Positions 49,876 to 60,234 of a stretch of DNA of 64,000 nt are shown here, piece by piece (within the stretch, counting starts at the first letter, position 1; the number at the start of each line of letters is the position of its first letter). Source of the stretch: Jiangella aurantiaca (GTDB lineage: Bacteria > Actinomycetota > Actinomycetes > Jiangellales > Jiangellaceae); assembly GCF_004349105.1 (NCBI RefSeq), contig NZ_SMLB01000024.1, positions 1 to 64,000 on the forward strand, written 5' to 3'. Below the pieces are notes generated by a model. That model worked only from the letters and a program-made list of their open reading frames with translations. It did not search any database and was not told where the DNA came from. Made by a program: the position numbers and the translations under genes.

Positions 49876-51228
49876 ATGTCCGTCCCTGTGTCCCCGGCCC
49901 TCGCCCTCAACGAAGCCGAAGTTTCCTTTCCCTTGTGGGACGCATCGCCGCCTGAGACCTCGCGGTCGGCTTCGGGGCTAGCCGACAAGCGGCGTCATGG
50001 CCTGCCCGTCCTGCCGCTCGGGTTCGGTGAGGCCGGGCTGCCGGTACACCCGGCGCTGCGCGAGGCGCTGGCCATCGGGAGCAGCCGGAACGCCTACGGG
50101 CCGGTGGCGGGGACGGCTGAGCTGCGCGAGGCGGCGGCCGGCTACTGGGCGCGCCGCGGCCTGCCGACCGACCCGGACCTGGTCGTGGCCGGCCCTGGGA
50201 GCAAGCCGCTGCTGTATGGGCTGCTGCTCGGCCTCGGCGGCGACATCGTCGCGCCGTCGCCGGGCTGGGTGAGCTCCCGGGCGCAGGCGCGGCTGACCGG
50301 CCACCGGCCCATCCACGTGCCGACGGGACCGGGTCGAGGCGGCGTGCCACGACCCGAACTCGTCGCCGACGCCGTGCTGGCGGCCCGCGCCGCCGGCCGC
50401 ACCGTCCGCAGCGTCGTCGTCACGACACCGGACAACCCGACCGGCGACGTCCCGTCGCGCAGCACCGTCGAGCAGATCGCCCAGGTGGCTCGCGAGCTGG
50501 ACCTCGCCATTGTCTCCAACGAAATCTACCGCGACCTCGTGCACGACCCCAGCACGTTCGTGCACAGCCCGGCCGAGTTCGCGCCGGAACGGACGATCGT
50601 CACCACGGGGCTGTCGAAGAGCCTGGCCCTGTGCGGCTGGCGGCTCGGCGTCATGCGGCTGCCCGACAGCCCGCTCGGCCGGTCGCTGCTGGCCGACGTG
50701 CTGGGCGTCGCCAGTGAGGTGTGGTCCAGCCCCGCGGCGCCGGTCCAATACGCCGCCGCGTACGCGTTCGGCGAGCCCGAGGAGCTGACCGAGCGGGTCG
50801 AGCGGAGCCGCCGCCTGCACGGCGCCGTCGTCCGGGCGGTGGCGGAACGTCTCAAGCGCGCGGGCGCCGCCCTGCCGACCCCGCGGGCCGGCTTCTACCT
50901 CTACCCCGACTTCGGCGGTTGGAGCGGTTACCTCGAGCGTGAGCACGGCATCACCACCGGCCGGCAGCTGGCCGCCCACCTGCTGGACGCGTTCGGCCTC
51001 GGCGGACTGCCCGCGGCCGACTTCGAGGGCGGCCACGACGCGCTGCGGCTGCGCCTGGCGACGAGCCTCCTCTATGGCGACACCGACGTGCAGCGCTACG
51101 CCGCCCTCGCCGCCGACGACCCCACGCGGCTGCCCTGGATCCGGGCGCACCTCGATCGCCTCGACGAGATCCTCACCGGCCTCGCCCGGCACGCCGACCC
51201 CGTCCACGCCCGCGGCCTGGCCTGCTGA
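49876..51228 (+). CDS. PLP-dependent aminotransferase class I/II
   Basis: NAYGPVAGTAELREAAAGYWARRGL..., VTTPDNPTGDVPSRSTVEQIAQVARELDLAIVSNEIYRDLV, GLSKSLALCGWRLG; N-terminus overlaps repeat family C. Confidence 0.85.
   Translation: MSVPVSPALALNEAEVSFPLWDASPPETSRSASGLADKRRHGLPVLPLGFGEAGLPVHPALREALAIGSSRNAYGPVAGTAELREAAAGYWARRGLPTDPDLVVAGPGSKPLLYGLLLGLGGDIVAPSPGWVSSRAQARLTGHRPIHVPTGPGRGGVPRPELVADAVLAARAAGRTVRSVVVTTPDNPTGDVPSRSTVEQIAQVARELDLAIVSNEIYRDLVHDPSTFVHSPAEFAPERTIVTTGLSKSLALCGWRLGVMRLPDSPLGRSLLADVLGVASEVWSSPAAPVQYAAAYAFGEPEELTERVERSRRLHGAVVRAVAERLKRAGAALPTPRAGFYLYPDFGGWSGYLEREHGITTGRQLAAHLLDAFGLGGLPAADFEGGHDALRLRLATSLLYGDTDVQRYAALAADDPTRLPWIRAHLDRLDEILTGLARHADPVHARGLAC
49925..49981 (+). 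repeat. Dispersed repeat family C, copy 2
   Basis: cctttcccttgtgggacgcatcgccgcctgagacctcgcggtcggcttcggggctag; related half-unit ctgacgtcaggcctcgcggtcggc at about 49781. Confidence 0.7.
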
Positions 51229-51268
51229 CCCGGCGGGGCGATCAGCGGGTCACGGCCCAGCAGCGCCC

Positions 51269-52198
51269 TCAGGCGCGTGGATGGGCCTGCTGGTAGGCCT
51301 TGCGCAGCCGCTCGACCGAGACGTGCGTGTAGATCTGTGTCGTGCCGAGCGAGGCGTGCCCGAGCAGCTCCTGGACGCTGCGGAGGTCGGCGCCGCCCTC
51401 GAGCAGGTGCGTCGCCGCCGTGTGGCGCAGCCCGTGCGGCCCGAGATCGGGCGCGCCGGACACCGCGCGCAGCCGGCGGTGCACGACGGTGCGCGCGGTG
51501 CGCTGGTCGAGCCGCCGGCCGCGCACCCCGACGAACAGCGCCGGGCCCGCCGCGGGCGTGGACAGCGCCGGACGGCCGGTGCGCAACCACGCATCGAGCG
51601 CTTCCGCCGCCGGCACGCCATAGGGCACCGTCCGCTCCTTGCTGCCCTTGCCGAGGACGCGGACGACCCGCCGTCCCTCGTCGAGGTCGTCGACGTCCAG
51701 GCCGACCAGCTCGCCGACCCGGATGCCCGTCGCATACAGCAGCTCCAGCAACGCGTGGTCGCGCAGGTTCACCGGATCGCCGTCCGAGGCGTCGTCGGCG
51801 GCCGCGTCCATCAGCGTGGCGGCCTCGCCCGCACGCAGCACCTCGGGGAGCGTCCGGCGGGCCTTCGGCGTGGCCAGCACGCTACCGACGTCCTCACCCA
51901 GCAGCCCGGTGCGGTGCGCCCAGGCCGTGAAGACCCGCGCCGCCGAGGCGCGCCGGGCCAGCGTGGCGCGCGACCGGCCGCGGGTGCTCTGCCCCGCCAG
52001 CCAACTGCGCAGAGCGGCGAGGTCGAGCTGGCCGACCTCGGTGCGACCGAGCCGCGTCAGATGCGTCATGAGCGACGCGACGTCTCCCGTGTAGGCGCGG
52101 ACGGTGTGCTCGGACCTGTTCCGCTCCGCCGCCAGGTGCCGCGCGAACTCTGCGACGGCGCCGGCCAGCGCCTCGGGCAGATCCTCATCGGCGTCCAT
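51269..52198 (-). CDS. xerC: Tyrosine recombinase XerC
   Basis: [42 protein letters not shown]..., [43 protein letters not shown]. Confidence 0.92.
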   Translation of the reverse strand: MDADEDLPEALAGAVAEFARHLAAERNRSEHTVRAYTGDVASLMTHLTRLGRTEVGQLDLAALRSWLAGQSTRGRSRATLARRASAARVFTAWAHRTGLLGEDVGSVLATPKARRTLPEVLRAGEAATLMDAAADDASDGDPVNLRDHALLELLYATGIRVGELVGLDVDDLDEGRRVVRVLGKGSKERTVPYGVPAAEALDAWLRTGRPALSTPAAGPALFVGVRGRRLDQRTARTVVHRRLRAVSGAPDLGPHGLRHTAATHLLEGGADLRSVQELLGHASLGTTQIYTHVSVERLRKAYQQAHPRA

Positions 52199-52262
52199 GC
52201 CTCCAGGATCGCCCGGCGGCGTCGTCGGCGCCTGCCGCCACGCGGGTGGCGGGTCGCGACCG

Positions 52263-52469
52263 TCAGTCTTCGAGGACGAAGGTGACCTCCATGGCCACCT
52301 GGTAGGCGACGATCTCGCCGTCGCGGATCTCGACCTTCTGATCCTGGATCCACGCTCCGGAAACGTTGCGAAGTGTCTGGTTCGCCCGCGCGATACCCAC
52401 GCGGACGGCGTCGTCGAAGCTCGTCTCGGACCGCGCGCTGATGTTGGTGATGCGTGCGACAGAGCCCAT
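52263..52469 (-). CDS. Dodecin family protein
   Basis: [68 protein letters not shown] (68 aa). Confidence 0.93.
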   Translation of the reverse strand: MGSVARITNISARSETSFDDAVRVGIARANQTLRNVSGAWIQDQKVEIRDGEIVAYQVAMEVTFVLED

Positions 52470-52548
52470 GAGCGGATCCCCTCTCCCTGTCGGCGCCGCC
52501 GGATGGCGTGGCGCCCCGTTGCGTCCATGCATACCCCTTCCAGCCAGG

Positions 52549-53724
52549 TCATGCGCGGGCTTCCAGTGGACTGATCGTCGAACCGAGCCGCCAGCCACCG
52601 TCCACATGAGTGACCCAGCTGCCGGCGGCCAGCTCGTTCAGCACCGTCGCGACCGCTTCGTCGGGCAGGCCGGTCCGCCGCGCAAGGCCGGCGACGGTCT
52701 CGAGCGCACCGGCCTGCATCCGCTCGCGGACCATCGAGTGGACCGGCAGCAGGTCGTCGATGGGCCGCGACTCGCGCTCCGGGTCCGGGGGCGTGTAGGC
52801 GCCGAGCCGGCCGATCGCCTCGAGCACGTCCGCGACGCCGGTGACCAGCGTTGCCGCGCCGTCGCGGACGAGGTTGTGGCAGCCGGCGGAGAGCGCTGAA
52901 GTGATCGGCCCAGGCACGACGAGCGTCTCGCGGCTGAGCTTCTGCGTCCACGCCGCCGTGCTGAGCGCGCCAGACCGCGGCGCCGCCTCGACGATGACGG
53001 TTCCGGCGCTCAGAGCTGCGATGATGCGGTTACGGGCGAGGAACCACGCACGCATCGGCCGGCTGCCGGGCGGCACCTCGCTGACGAGCACGCCGTCGGC
53101 CGCGATGCGTTCCAGGAGCTGGGCGTGGCTGGCTGGGTACGGCACGTCGACGCCGCAGGCGAGGACCGCGACGGTCGGCCCGCCGACGCCGAGGGCGCCC
53201 CGGTGGGCGGCGGCGTCGATGCCGAACGCCGCACCCGAGACGACCGTCCGGCCGGCCAAGGCGAGATCGGTCGCCAGGTCGGACGCGACCCGCTCGCCGT
53301 AGCGAGAGCAGTTGCGCGACCCGACGACCGCGACCGCCGACTCCGCCAGGGCCGCGACGTCACCGTCGCCGGACAGCCACAACCCCAGCGGCGGTGGAAC
53401 CTTCTCGCCGTAGTCCAGCGTCGCCGCCATGTCGTCGAGCGGTGCCGGCCAGCCCGGCTCGTCCGGGCACAGGTACCGGATGCCGAGCCGCTCGGCACGC
53501 TCGAGCACCTCGGCGCCGTCGACCTGCTCGGCCCGCCGCCGCAGCACCCGAGACTTGTCGAGGGCGTCGTCGCCCTGGCGGATCGCCCGCCAGGTCGCCT
53601 CGGCTCCGGCGTCGCGCACCCGCAGTGCGATCGCCTTGTTGCCCGGCTCCGTGACGGCGGACAGCGCGGCTCGGGCGGCGCGTTCGGCGGACGACCGGGC
53701 CACGCGCGACTGTTGGGCGCTCAT
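52549..53724 (-). CDS. dprA: DNA-processing protein DprA
   Basis: [48 protein letters not shown]..., [35 protein letters not shown]. Confidence 0.95.
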   Translation of the reverse strand: MSAQQSRVARSSAERAARAALSAVTEPGNKAIALRVRDAGAEATWRAIRQGDDALDKSRVLRRRAEQVDGAEVLERAERLGIRYLCPDEPGWPAPLDDMAATLDYGEKVPPPLGLWLSGDGDVAALAESAVAVVGSRNCSRYGERVASDLATDLALAGRTVVSGAAFGIDAAAHRGALGVGGPTVAVLACGVDVPYPASHAQLLERIAADGVLVSEVPPGSRPMRAWFLARNRIIAALSAGTVIVEAAPRSGALSTAAWTQKLSRETLVVPGPITSALSAGCHNLVRDGAATLVTGVADVLEAIGRLGAYTPPDPERESRPIDDLLPVHSMVRERMQAGALETVAGLARRTGLPDEAVATVLNELAAGSWVTHVDGGWRLGSTISPLEARA

Positions 53725-55253
53725 ACATCCTCCCCCAGCCGGAGCCGGAGCGCCGTGCGCACGTCCGCGGCGGTGGGCCGGTCGCGGCCGGCGAGGTCCG
53801 CGACCGTCCAGGCGACCCGCACCACCCGGTCGACCCCGCGCAGCGTGAGGCTGCCCTCCCGGACCGCCCCGAACGCCGGCGCCGTGACGTCGGCCGGGAG
53901 CCTCAGCTCGCGGCGCAGAAAGGGGCCGGGCAGCTCGCCGTTGCACTGCCACGGCGTGCCGTGCAGCCGCTGCTCCTGCCGTGCGCGTGCCTCGGCGACG
54001 CGGTCGGCGACCACCTTGCTCGGCTCGGCGGCGGCGTCGAGTTCGGCCATGGTGGGCGCGTCCACCGCCACCCGGATGTCGACGCGGTCGCGGACCGGGC
54101 CGGACAGCCGCTGGCCGTACCGGCGGACCGCGTCGGGGCGGCAGGTGCACTCGTGCACGGTGCTGCCGAAGTTGCCGCATGGGCACGGGTTCTGCGCGAG
54201 CACCAGCAGGAACCGGGCCGGGAACACCGACGTGGCGTCAGAGCGCGCCAACGTCAGGGTGCCGCTCTCGAGCGGCTGTCGCAGCGAGTCGAGCACCCGT
54301 GGCGGGAACTCCGGCGCCTCGTCGAGGAAGAGCACGCCGCGGTGCGCCAGACTGGCCGCGCCCGGCCGTGGCATTCGCGACCCACCGCCCACGATCGAGA
54401 CGAGCGACGAGGTGTGGTGCGGGTCGGCGAACGGCGGCCGGACGATGAGCGGCCGGCCCGGCGGCAATACGCCCGCGATCGAGTGGATCGCCGTGACCTC
54501 GAGCGACTCGTCGGGCGAGAGGTCGGGCAGCAGCGACGGCAGCCGGCGGGCCAGCATGGTCTTACCCGAGCCCGGCGGACCGGTGAGCAGCAGGTGGTGA
54601 TGCCCTGCGGCGGCGATCTCGACCGCACGCTTGGCTTCGGCCTGGCCGGCCACGTCAGCCAGGTCGAGATCGTCGTCAGCGGCCGGTGCGAGCACGTCGG
54701 CCGGGTCGTCGACCTCGTCGAGCGGCTCGTCCGGGATCTCCGTCCCGCGGAGGAACGCCAGCACCTGCCGCAGCGATCTGGCGCCGAACACCCGGATGCC
54801 AGGGATCAGCCGCGCCTCGGCCGCGTTGGCCTCGGGGACGACCGCGCGGCTCAACCCGGCCCGCTCCGCTGCCAGGACGGCGGGCAGTACCCCGCGGACC
54901 GGCCGCAGCCGCCCGTCCAGCGCCAGCTCGCCCAGGAACGCCATGCCGTCGAGGGCGGCCGGTGACACCTCCTCGGCCGCCGCCAGGATCGCTACGGCCA
55001 CACCGAGGTCGAAGTGACTGCCGCGCTTGGGCAACGCCGCCGGTGACAGGCTCACCGTGATCCTCTGCAGCGGCCACGGTTCACGACTGGACATGATGGC
55101 GGCGCGCACGCGGTCGCGCGACTCGTGCAGCGACGCATCCGGCAGACCGACCAACGAGAACCCGGGCATGCCGCCGATGTGCACCTCGATGTCGACAACG
55201 GTGCCCCGGCCCCCGACGAGCGCCACACCGTGGCACCGCGCCAGGCGCGTCAC
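53721..55253 (-). CDS. YifB/ComM family Mg chelatase-like AAA ATPase
   Basis: VDIEVHIGGMPGFSLVGLPDASLHESRDRVRAAIMSS..., LLLTGPPGSGKTMLARRLPSLLPDLS. Confidence 0.95.
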   Translation of the reverse strand: MTRLARCHGVALVGGRGTVVDIEVHIGGMPGFSLVGLPDASLHESRDRVRAAIMSSREPWPLQRITVSLSPAALPKRGSHFDLGVAVAILAAAEEVSPAALDGMAFLGELALDGRLRPVRGVLPAVLAAERAGLSRAVVPEANAAEARLIPGIRVFGARSLRQVLAFLRGTEIPDEPLDEVDDPADVLAPAADDDLDLADVAGQAEAKRAVEIAAAGHHHLLLTGPPGSGKTMLARRLPSLLPDLSPDESLEVTAIHSIAGVLPPGRPLIVRPPFADPHHTSSLVSIVGGGSRMPRPGAASLAHRGVLFLDEAPEFPPRVLDSLRQPLESGTLTLARSDATSVFPARFLLVLAQNPCPCGNFGSTVHECTCRPDAVRRYGQRLSGPVRDRVDIRVAVDAPTMAELDAAAEPSKVVADRVAEARARQEQRLHGTPWQCNGELPGPFLRRELRLPADVTAPAFGAVREGSLTLRGVDRVVRVAWTVADLAGRDRPTAADVRTALRLRLGEDV

Positions 55254-55615
55254 TGTGCACCCCGCACGTGTACGACCTGCGGGTCACCGCGGCGGCGCCG
55301 GTGGACCGCGACGACGTCGACCCGCAGGCCGGCGGCCGCGCGGCCGGCCTCGTCGCGCCAGCGCCGCGCAAGCCGGTGGAGTCTGGCCAGCTTCTCCGGC
55401 GTGACGGCCTCGAGACCCGAGCCGAACCCGAGGCCGCTGCGCGTCTTCACCTCGCACACCACGACCGTGGTGCCGTCGAGCGCGACGATGTCGATCTCGC
55501 CGATGTCGCAGCGCCAGTTGCGCTCGAGCACGACGAACCCGGCCCGCTCCAGATGCTCCACGGCGACCTGTTCGCCGTAGGCCCCGATGCTGTCCTTGAG
55601 TCGCACCGGCCTCAC
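55250..55615 (-). CDS. YraN family (UPF0102) protein
   Basis: GAYGEQVAVEHLERAGFVVLERNWRCDIGEIDIVALDGTTVVVCEVKTRSG. Confidence 0.94.
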   Translation of the reverse strand: MRPVRLKDSIGAYGEQVAVEHLERAGFVVLERNWRCDIGEIDIVALDGTTVVVCEVKTRSGLGFGSGLEAVTPEKLARLHRLARRWRDEAGRAAAGLRVDVVAVHRRRRGDPQVVHVRGAQ

Positions 55616-55714
55616 CTCCCGCCACGAGCCTTGCCGGATCGGGCGGCCGGTTCGACCGCGAAATCGCGGAATGTGGACAACGGGCGAAGTCCATGGAGCC
55701 TGTGGATGGTGGCG

Positions 55715-56085
55715 CGGCAGCTATCCGGGGGACGGGGCGAGTCTGGGCACACCTCGATGTGCCGTGGCGTGCACCTGCAGTCTGTAGACGACCGTGATCA
55801 TCAAGGATCGCCTGCATCACCAGAATTCTTGGAGCCTCGACACGATTGCAGGCGTGGTGATGCTCCAGGAAACGTGGTGACGTGCCCGGATCACGGTGAA
55901 TCACATCGTGGACGCCGCGCGTCGCCAGATTCCCCCGTCCGCCTGATAGCGCCCAGAGCCGCGGAGGCGCGGGTCAAGTCCAAGCCCCCCAACCACAGCG
56001 AGCCCCGACCCCAGCGGGCGCGGACTTGAGGCGCGGGTCCGCGGCAAAGACAATCGGGCAGCACGGGGACGGCCAACGGCACAGA
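55715..56085. repeat. MITE-like intergenic repeat family B, copy 3 (rearranged)
   Basis: Reverse complement of cccagactcgccccgtccccc(t/g)gatagctgcc at 55725-55760; core gagcctcgacacgattgcaggcgtggtgatgctc; right edge cacggggacggccaacg. Confidence 0.7.
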
Positions 56086-56344
56086 CCCCAGCCAACGTGC
56101 CACCCACGCAACGAGAGCCGTCCGCCGAGCACGCGGCGACGCCACCGACGACGCCGAACCACCCACCCGGGACGCGCTGATCGTCGTCCACCGCGGCGAA
56201 CCCCACAGGTGAGAAGCACCCACGGAAGCAGCAGAAGAGCCCCAGAAGGTCAACGTGACCTTGGCCGAGGCGAGCCCGGCCCAGGACGGAGGTCGAAGGC
56301 GGCCCAGGGCCGAGGCCTGCTCAGCCCACGCGGGGCAACTGGCG

Positions 56345-56653
56345 TCAGGACTTGGGGATCTCCAGGTCGCTCTTGGCGAGCTCCTCGACGTTGACGTCCT
56401 TGAACGTGACGACCTTGACGTTCTTGACGAAGCGCGCCGGGCGGTACATGTCCCACACCCAGGCGTCGCTCATGGTGACCTCGAAGTAGACGTCGCTGCC
56501 TTCGCCGCGCACTTGGAAGTCCACGTTGTTGGTGAGGTAGAACCGCCGTTCGGTCTCGACCACGTACGAGAACAGGCCGACCACGTCGCGGTACTCGCGA
56601 TAGAGCGAAAGCTCCATCTCGGTCTCGTACTTCTCGAGATCCTCAGCACTCAT
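56345..56653 (-). CDS. DUF2469 family protein
   Basis: MSAEDLEKYETEMELSLYREYRDVVGLFSYVVETERRFYLTNNVDFQVRGEGSDVYFEVTMSDAWVWDMYRPARFVKNVKVVTFKDVNVEEL. Confidence 0.95.
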   Translation of the reverse strand: MSAEDLEKYETEMELSLYREYRDVVGLFSYVVETERRFYLTNNVDFQVRGEGSDVYFEVTMSDAWVWDMYRPARFVKNVKVVTFKDVNVEELAKSDLEIPKS

Positions 56654-57339
56654 AGGTCGGGTTCCCCTTTCCAGCCTTCGTCTCCAAGGGATACCACGCG
56701 CGCGACGTTGGCGTAGGACCGACGGTGAACCGGGCTCGGCCCGTACGCCGCCAGCGCCTGCTGGTGCTCGTCGGTCACGTAGCCCTTGTGCGCGTCGAAC
56801 CCGTAGTGAGGCCACTGTTCGTGCAGCTGACACATGATGCGATCGCGGGTGACCTTGGCGATGACGGACGCCGCGGCGATGCAGGCGGCGACCTGGTCGC
56901 CCTTCCACATCGCGAGGCCCGGCACGCCCAGCCCGGTGACCGGGAAGCCGTCAGTCAGCACGTACGACGGCGAGGGGTCGAGGCGGGCAAGGGCACGGCG
57001 CATGGCGATGATGTTGCTGCGGTGCAGCCCGACGCGGTCGACCTCGTCGGGCGGGACGATGATGACGGACCAGGCGACCGCACGGGCGACGACCTGGTCG
57101 TAGGCGCGTTCGCGGGCGGGCGGCGTCAGCAGCTTGGAGTCGGCCAGGCCCGGGATCTCGCCACGCTTGCCGGGCGCCAGCACCGCCGCCCCGACCACCA
57201 GCGGGCCGGCGCACGCGCCCCGTCCGGCCTCGTCGGCGCCTGCGACCGGCGCGAACCCGGACCGGGCCAGCGTCCGTTCGTAGGCGTACAGTCCGGCGTC
57301 GCGCCGGACCAGGATGCGTCGTCGGGCGAGTGTGTGCAT
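56650..57339 (-). CDS. rnhB: Ribonuclease HII
   Basis: FAPVAGADEAGRGACAGPLVVGAAVLAPGKRGEIPGLADSKLLTPPARERAYDQV...SVIAKVTRDRIM. Confidence 0.96.
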   Translation of the reverse strand: MHTLARRRILVRRDAGLYAYERTLARSGFAPVAGADEAGRGACAGPLVVGAAVLAPGKRGEIPGLADSKLLTPPARERAYDQVVARAVAWSVIIVPPDEVDRVGLHRSNIIAMRRALARLDPSPSYVLTDGFPVTGLGVPGLAMWKGDQVAACIAAASVIAKVTRDRIMCQLHEQWPHYGFDAHKGYVTDEHQQALAAYGPSPVHRRSYANVARVVSLGDEGWKGEPDL

Positions 57340-57345
57340 GACGGG

Positions 57346-58170
57346 TCAGGGTTCGGGGACGTCGTCGAACACGCCGTCGCTGCTGATGCCGTCCCAGCGG
57401 GCGAACGGCCAGGCGATGGCGAACGCCCGCCCCACGACGAGGTCCTCGGAGAACGTCCCATGGATGCGGGAGTCGCCGGAGTTGGAGCGGTGATCGCCCA
57501 TGACGAACAGCTCGCCGTCGGGAACGGTCCGCTCGAACTCGTTGAGCGACGGCGAGTCGCCCGGGTAGAGGTAGGCGGACTCGTCGATGGGCGTGCCGTT
57601 GACGGTGATGTGCCCGGAGTCGTCGCAGCAGGCCACGGTGTCGCCGCCGACGCCGATGACCCGCTTGATCAGGTGCTCTTCGGCGTCATCGGGCAGCACG
57701 CCGACGAACTCGAAGACGTCCTTGATGGCGCCGCCGACGCCGGAGCCGCCGGACGGCGCTTGGTCGCCGAGCCAGCGGTCGGGGTCCTCGAACACGACGA
57801 CGTCGCCGCGATGGATGTCGCCGAACTGCAGGCTGATCTTCGACACGAGCACGCGGTCGCCCACCAGCAGGGTGTCTTCCATCGACCCGGACGGGATGAG
57901 GAAGGCCTGCACGAGGAAGATGCGCACGACCGTCGCGATGAGCAGGGAGAGCGCCACCACGATGGCGGTCTCTTTGAAGAAGGCGGCCAGCCCGTTCCGA
58001 GAGCCGGCGCTGGCCGTCTCGGTGCCGTCGCCACCGCGACGTGGGCTCCTGTCGCCTTCCCGAGGCACGCTCTCCTCGGTCACGGCATCTCCCTGGGATA
58101 TCCGGGGCGAGCCCGGCGAAGAGTCGAACGCTTCCGGTGGCACGTGAGCAACAATACGTGCCTCCGGCAC
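57346..58170 (-). CDS. lepB: Signal peptidase I
   Basis: FLVQAFLIPSGSMEDTLLVGDRVLVSKISLQFGDIHRGDVVVFEDPDRWLGD..., KRVIGVGGDTVACCD, LFVMGDHRSNSGDSRIHGTF. Confidence 0.96.
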   Translation of the reverse strand: MPEARIVAHVPPEAFDSSPGSPRISQGDAVTEESVPREGDRSPRRGGDGTETASAGSRNGLAAFFKETAIVVALSLLIATVVRIFLVQAFLIPSGSMEDTLLVGDRVLVSKISLQFGDIHRGDVVVFEDPDRWLGDQAPSGGSGVGGAIKDVFEFVGVLPDDAEEHLIKRVIGVGGDTVACCDDSGHITVNGTPIDESAYLYPGDSPSLNEFERTVPDGELFVMGDHRSNSGDSRIHGTFSEDLVVGRAFAIAWPFARWDGISSDGVFDDVPEP

Positions 58171-58223
58171 GCTACCCGGTGGCGGTGCCGTGCCGTTGCC
58201 ACCGGGTTCCCCTGGAGGGAGCG

Positions 58224-58574
58224 TCAGGCCGTCTCGCGCTTCTCGCGGATCTTGGCGGCCTTGCCGCGCAGGTTGCGCAGGTAGTAGAGCTTCGCCCGGC
58301 GGACGTCACCGCGGGTGACCAGCTCGATCTTCTCGATGACCGGGGTGTGCACCGGGAACGTGCGCTCGACCCCGACGCCGAAGCTCACCTTGCGGACGGT
58401 GAACGTCTCGCGGATGCCCGAGCCCTGGCGGCGGATGACGACGCCCTGGAAGACCTGGATACGGGACCGGTTGCCCTCGACGACGCGGACGTGGACCTTG
58501 AGGTTGTCGCCCGCGCGGAAGGCCGGGATGTCGTCGCGCAGCTGCGCGGAATCGACGGAGTCGAGCAGGTGCAT
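58224..58574 (-). CDS. rplS: 50S ribosomal protein L19
   Basis: [113 protein letters not shown]. Confidence 0.98.
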   Translation of the reverse strand: MHLLDSVDSAQLRDDIPAFRAGDNLKVHVRVVEGNRSRIQVFQGVVIRRQGSGIRETFTVRKVSFGVGVERTFPVHTPVIEKIELVTRGDVRRAKLYYLRNLRGKAAKIREKRETA

Positions 58575-58704
58575 GATCGTGTTCGCTCTCTCGCGGGCGC
58601 CACGGGTCGCCTACGGCTTCAGGTGTTGTCAGGGTCGGTGTGCCCGGGTCTTCGCGTCGGCGCTCCCCCCGTGGCAGGGGCGTCGCGAGCCGGGTACCAG
58701 CGGA

Positions 58705-59487
58705 TCAGTCTGCCACAGACGGCGGCGGAACCGGAAACCCGGCCTCGTCGAGCACCTCCCGGTCGCGGGCGTCGAGCGCCGCGGGATCGAGCCGGGCGAC
58801 GAGGTCCGGACGGCGCTCGGCGGTGCGCCGCAGCGCCTGGTCGCGCCGCCACCGGGCGACGTTGCCGTGGTGGCCCGAAAGCAACACCTCGGGGACGTCC
58901 AGCCCGCGCCACGTCGGCGGCTTGGTGTAGACGGGGTACTCGAGCAGGCCGTCGGCGCCGTGCGACTCCTCGACCAGCGACTCCGGGTTGCCGACGACGC
59001 CGGGCAGCAGCCGGGCGACCGCCTCGACGACGACGAGCGCAGCAACCTCGCCACCGTTGAGCACGTAGTCGCCCAGCGACAGCTCGGTGACGGGCATCCG
59101 GGTCGCGGCGTCCTCGACCAGGCGCGCGTCGATGCCCTCGTACCGTCCGCAGGCGAACACCAGCCACGGCTCGGCGGCCAGCTCATGCGCGAGGTCCTGG
59201 GTGAACGGCCGGCCGGACGGCGTCGGCACCAGCAGCCGCGGCACGCGGCCGTCGGCACCGGAGCCGACGACGTCGTCGAGCGCCGCGCCCCACACGTCCG
59301 GCTTCATGACCATGCCGGCGCCGCCGCCGTACGGCGTGTCGTCGACGGTGCGGTGCCGGTCGGTGGCCCAGTCGCGCAGGTCGTGGACGCGCAGGTCGAG
59401 CACGCCGGCCTCGCGCGCCTTCCCGACGAGGGACAGGTCCAGCGGCGTGAGGTAGTCGGGGAAGATCGTGACGACGTCGATTCTCAT
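58705..59487 (-). CDS. trmD: tRNA (guanine(37)-N(1))-methyltransferase
   Basis: [66 protein letters not shown]..., [14 protein letters not shown]. Confidence 0.97.
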   Translation of the reverse strand: MRIDVVTIFPDYLTPLDLSLVGKAREAGVLDLRVHDLRDWATDRHRTVDDTPYGGGAGMVMKPDVWGAALDDVVGSGADGRVPRLLVPTPSGRPFTQDLAHELAAEPWLVFACGRYEGIDARLVEDAATRMPVTELSLGDYVLNGGEVAALVVVEAVARLLPGVVGNPESLVEESHGADGLLEYPVYTKPPTWRGLDVPEVLLSGHHGNVARWRRDQALRRTAERRPDLVARLDPAALDARDREVLDEAGFPVPPPSVAD

Positions 59488-59990
59488 TCGAACAACCCTG
59501 GCGGCGGGTCGACGATCAGCCGCGACCCGGCGACGTCGACTTCCGGCACGATCTCGGTGACGAACGGCACCAACGCCTCGCCGCCGCCCGTGCGCTCGAC
59601 GGAGAGGATGTCCTGGCTCGGCGCGTGGATGATCTCGCGGACGACGCCCAGCTCGTCGCCGTCGACCCCGACGACGGTCAGCCCGACCAACTGGTGGTCG
59701 AAGAACTCGTCGGGGTCGCCGGTGGTGGCGTCGTCGGGGATCTCGGCCAGCAGCAGGATGCCCCGCAGCCCCTCGGCGGCGGTGCGGTCGGTAACGCCGT
59801 CGAACGCGACCAGCAGCCGCCCGCTGTGCCAGCGGGACCCGAGGACGGTCAGCGGGCCCCGCCGGGCGGGGTCGGTCGCGAGGACGGCGCCGTCAGCGAA
59901 CCGCTCGTCGGGCGTGTCGGTGCGCACCTCGACGTTGACCTCGCCGCGGATGCCGTGCGCGCGACCGATGCGCCCGACGGTGACGATCAC
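59484..59990 (-). CDS. rimM: Ribosome maturation factor RimM
   Basis: [41 protein letters not shown]..., [28 protein letters not shown]. Confidence 0.96.
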   Translation of the reverse strand: MIVTVGRIGRAHGIRGEVNVEVRTDTPDERFADGAVLATDPARRGPLTVLGSRWHSGRLLVAFDGVTDRTAAEGLRGILLLAEIPDDATTGDPDEFFDHQLVGLTVVGVDGDELGVVREIIHAPSQDILSVERTGGGEALVPFVTEIVPEVDVAGSRLIVDPPPGLFE

Positions 59991-59997
59991 CGTGGTG

Positions 59998-60234
59998 TCA
60001 GCGCCCGTCGACGTCGACGAAGTCGATGCGCACGCCGCTGTCGGACAGTGCTGCGACGACAGTGCGGAACGACGTGGCCGTGCGGCCGCCGCGGCCGATG
60101 ACCTTGCCGAGGTCGTCCGGGTGGACGCGGACCTCGAGCAGCCGGCCGCGGCGGAGCTGACGCGTGCGCACGCTGACGTCGTCGGGGTGGTCGACCACCC
60201 CGGCGACCAGGTGCTCCAGCGCCTCGGCGAGCAT
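59998..60234 (-). CDS. KH-domain RNA-binding protein (KhpA/YlqC-like)
   Basis: [63 protein letters not shown]. Confidence 0.94.
   Translation of the reverse strand: MLAEALEHLVAGVVDHPDDVSVRTRQLRRGRLLEVRVHPDDLGKVIGRGGRTATSFRTVVAALSDSGVRIDFVDVDGR

Noticed and set aside
49788-49988. 66-aa minus-strand ORF with SASPEADREVSGGDASHKGKETS
   Set aside because: Similarity to the 61-kb frame DREVPGRDESHEGKGAS reflects shared repeat C DNA, not a conserved protein.
51269-52198. Tyrosine recombinase as integrase of a mobile island
   Set aside because: Position beside dprA/yifB and sequence fit housekeeping XerC; no att-like duplication seen.
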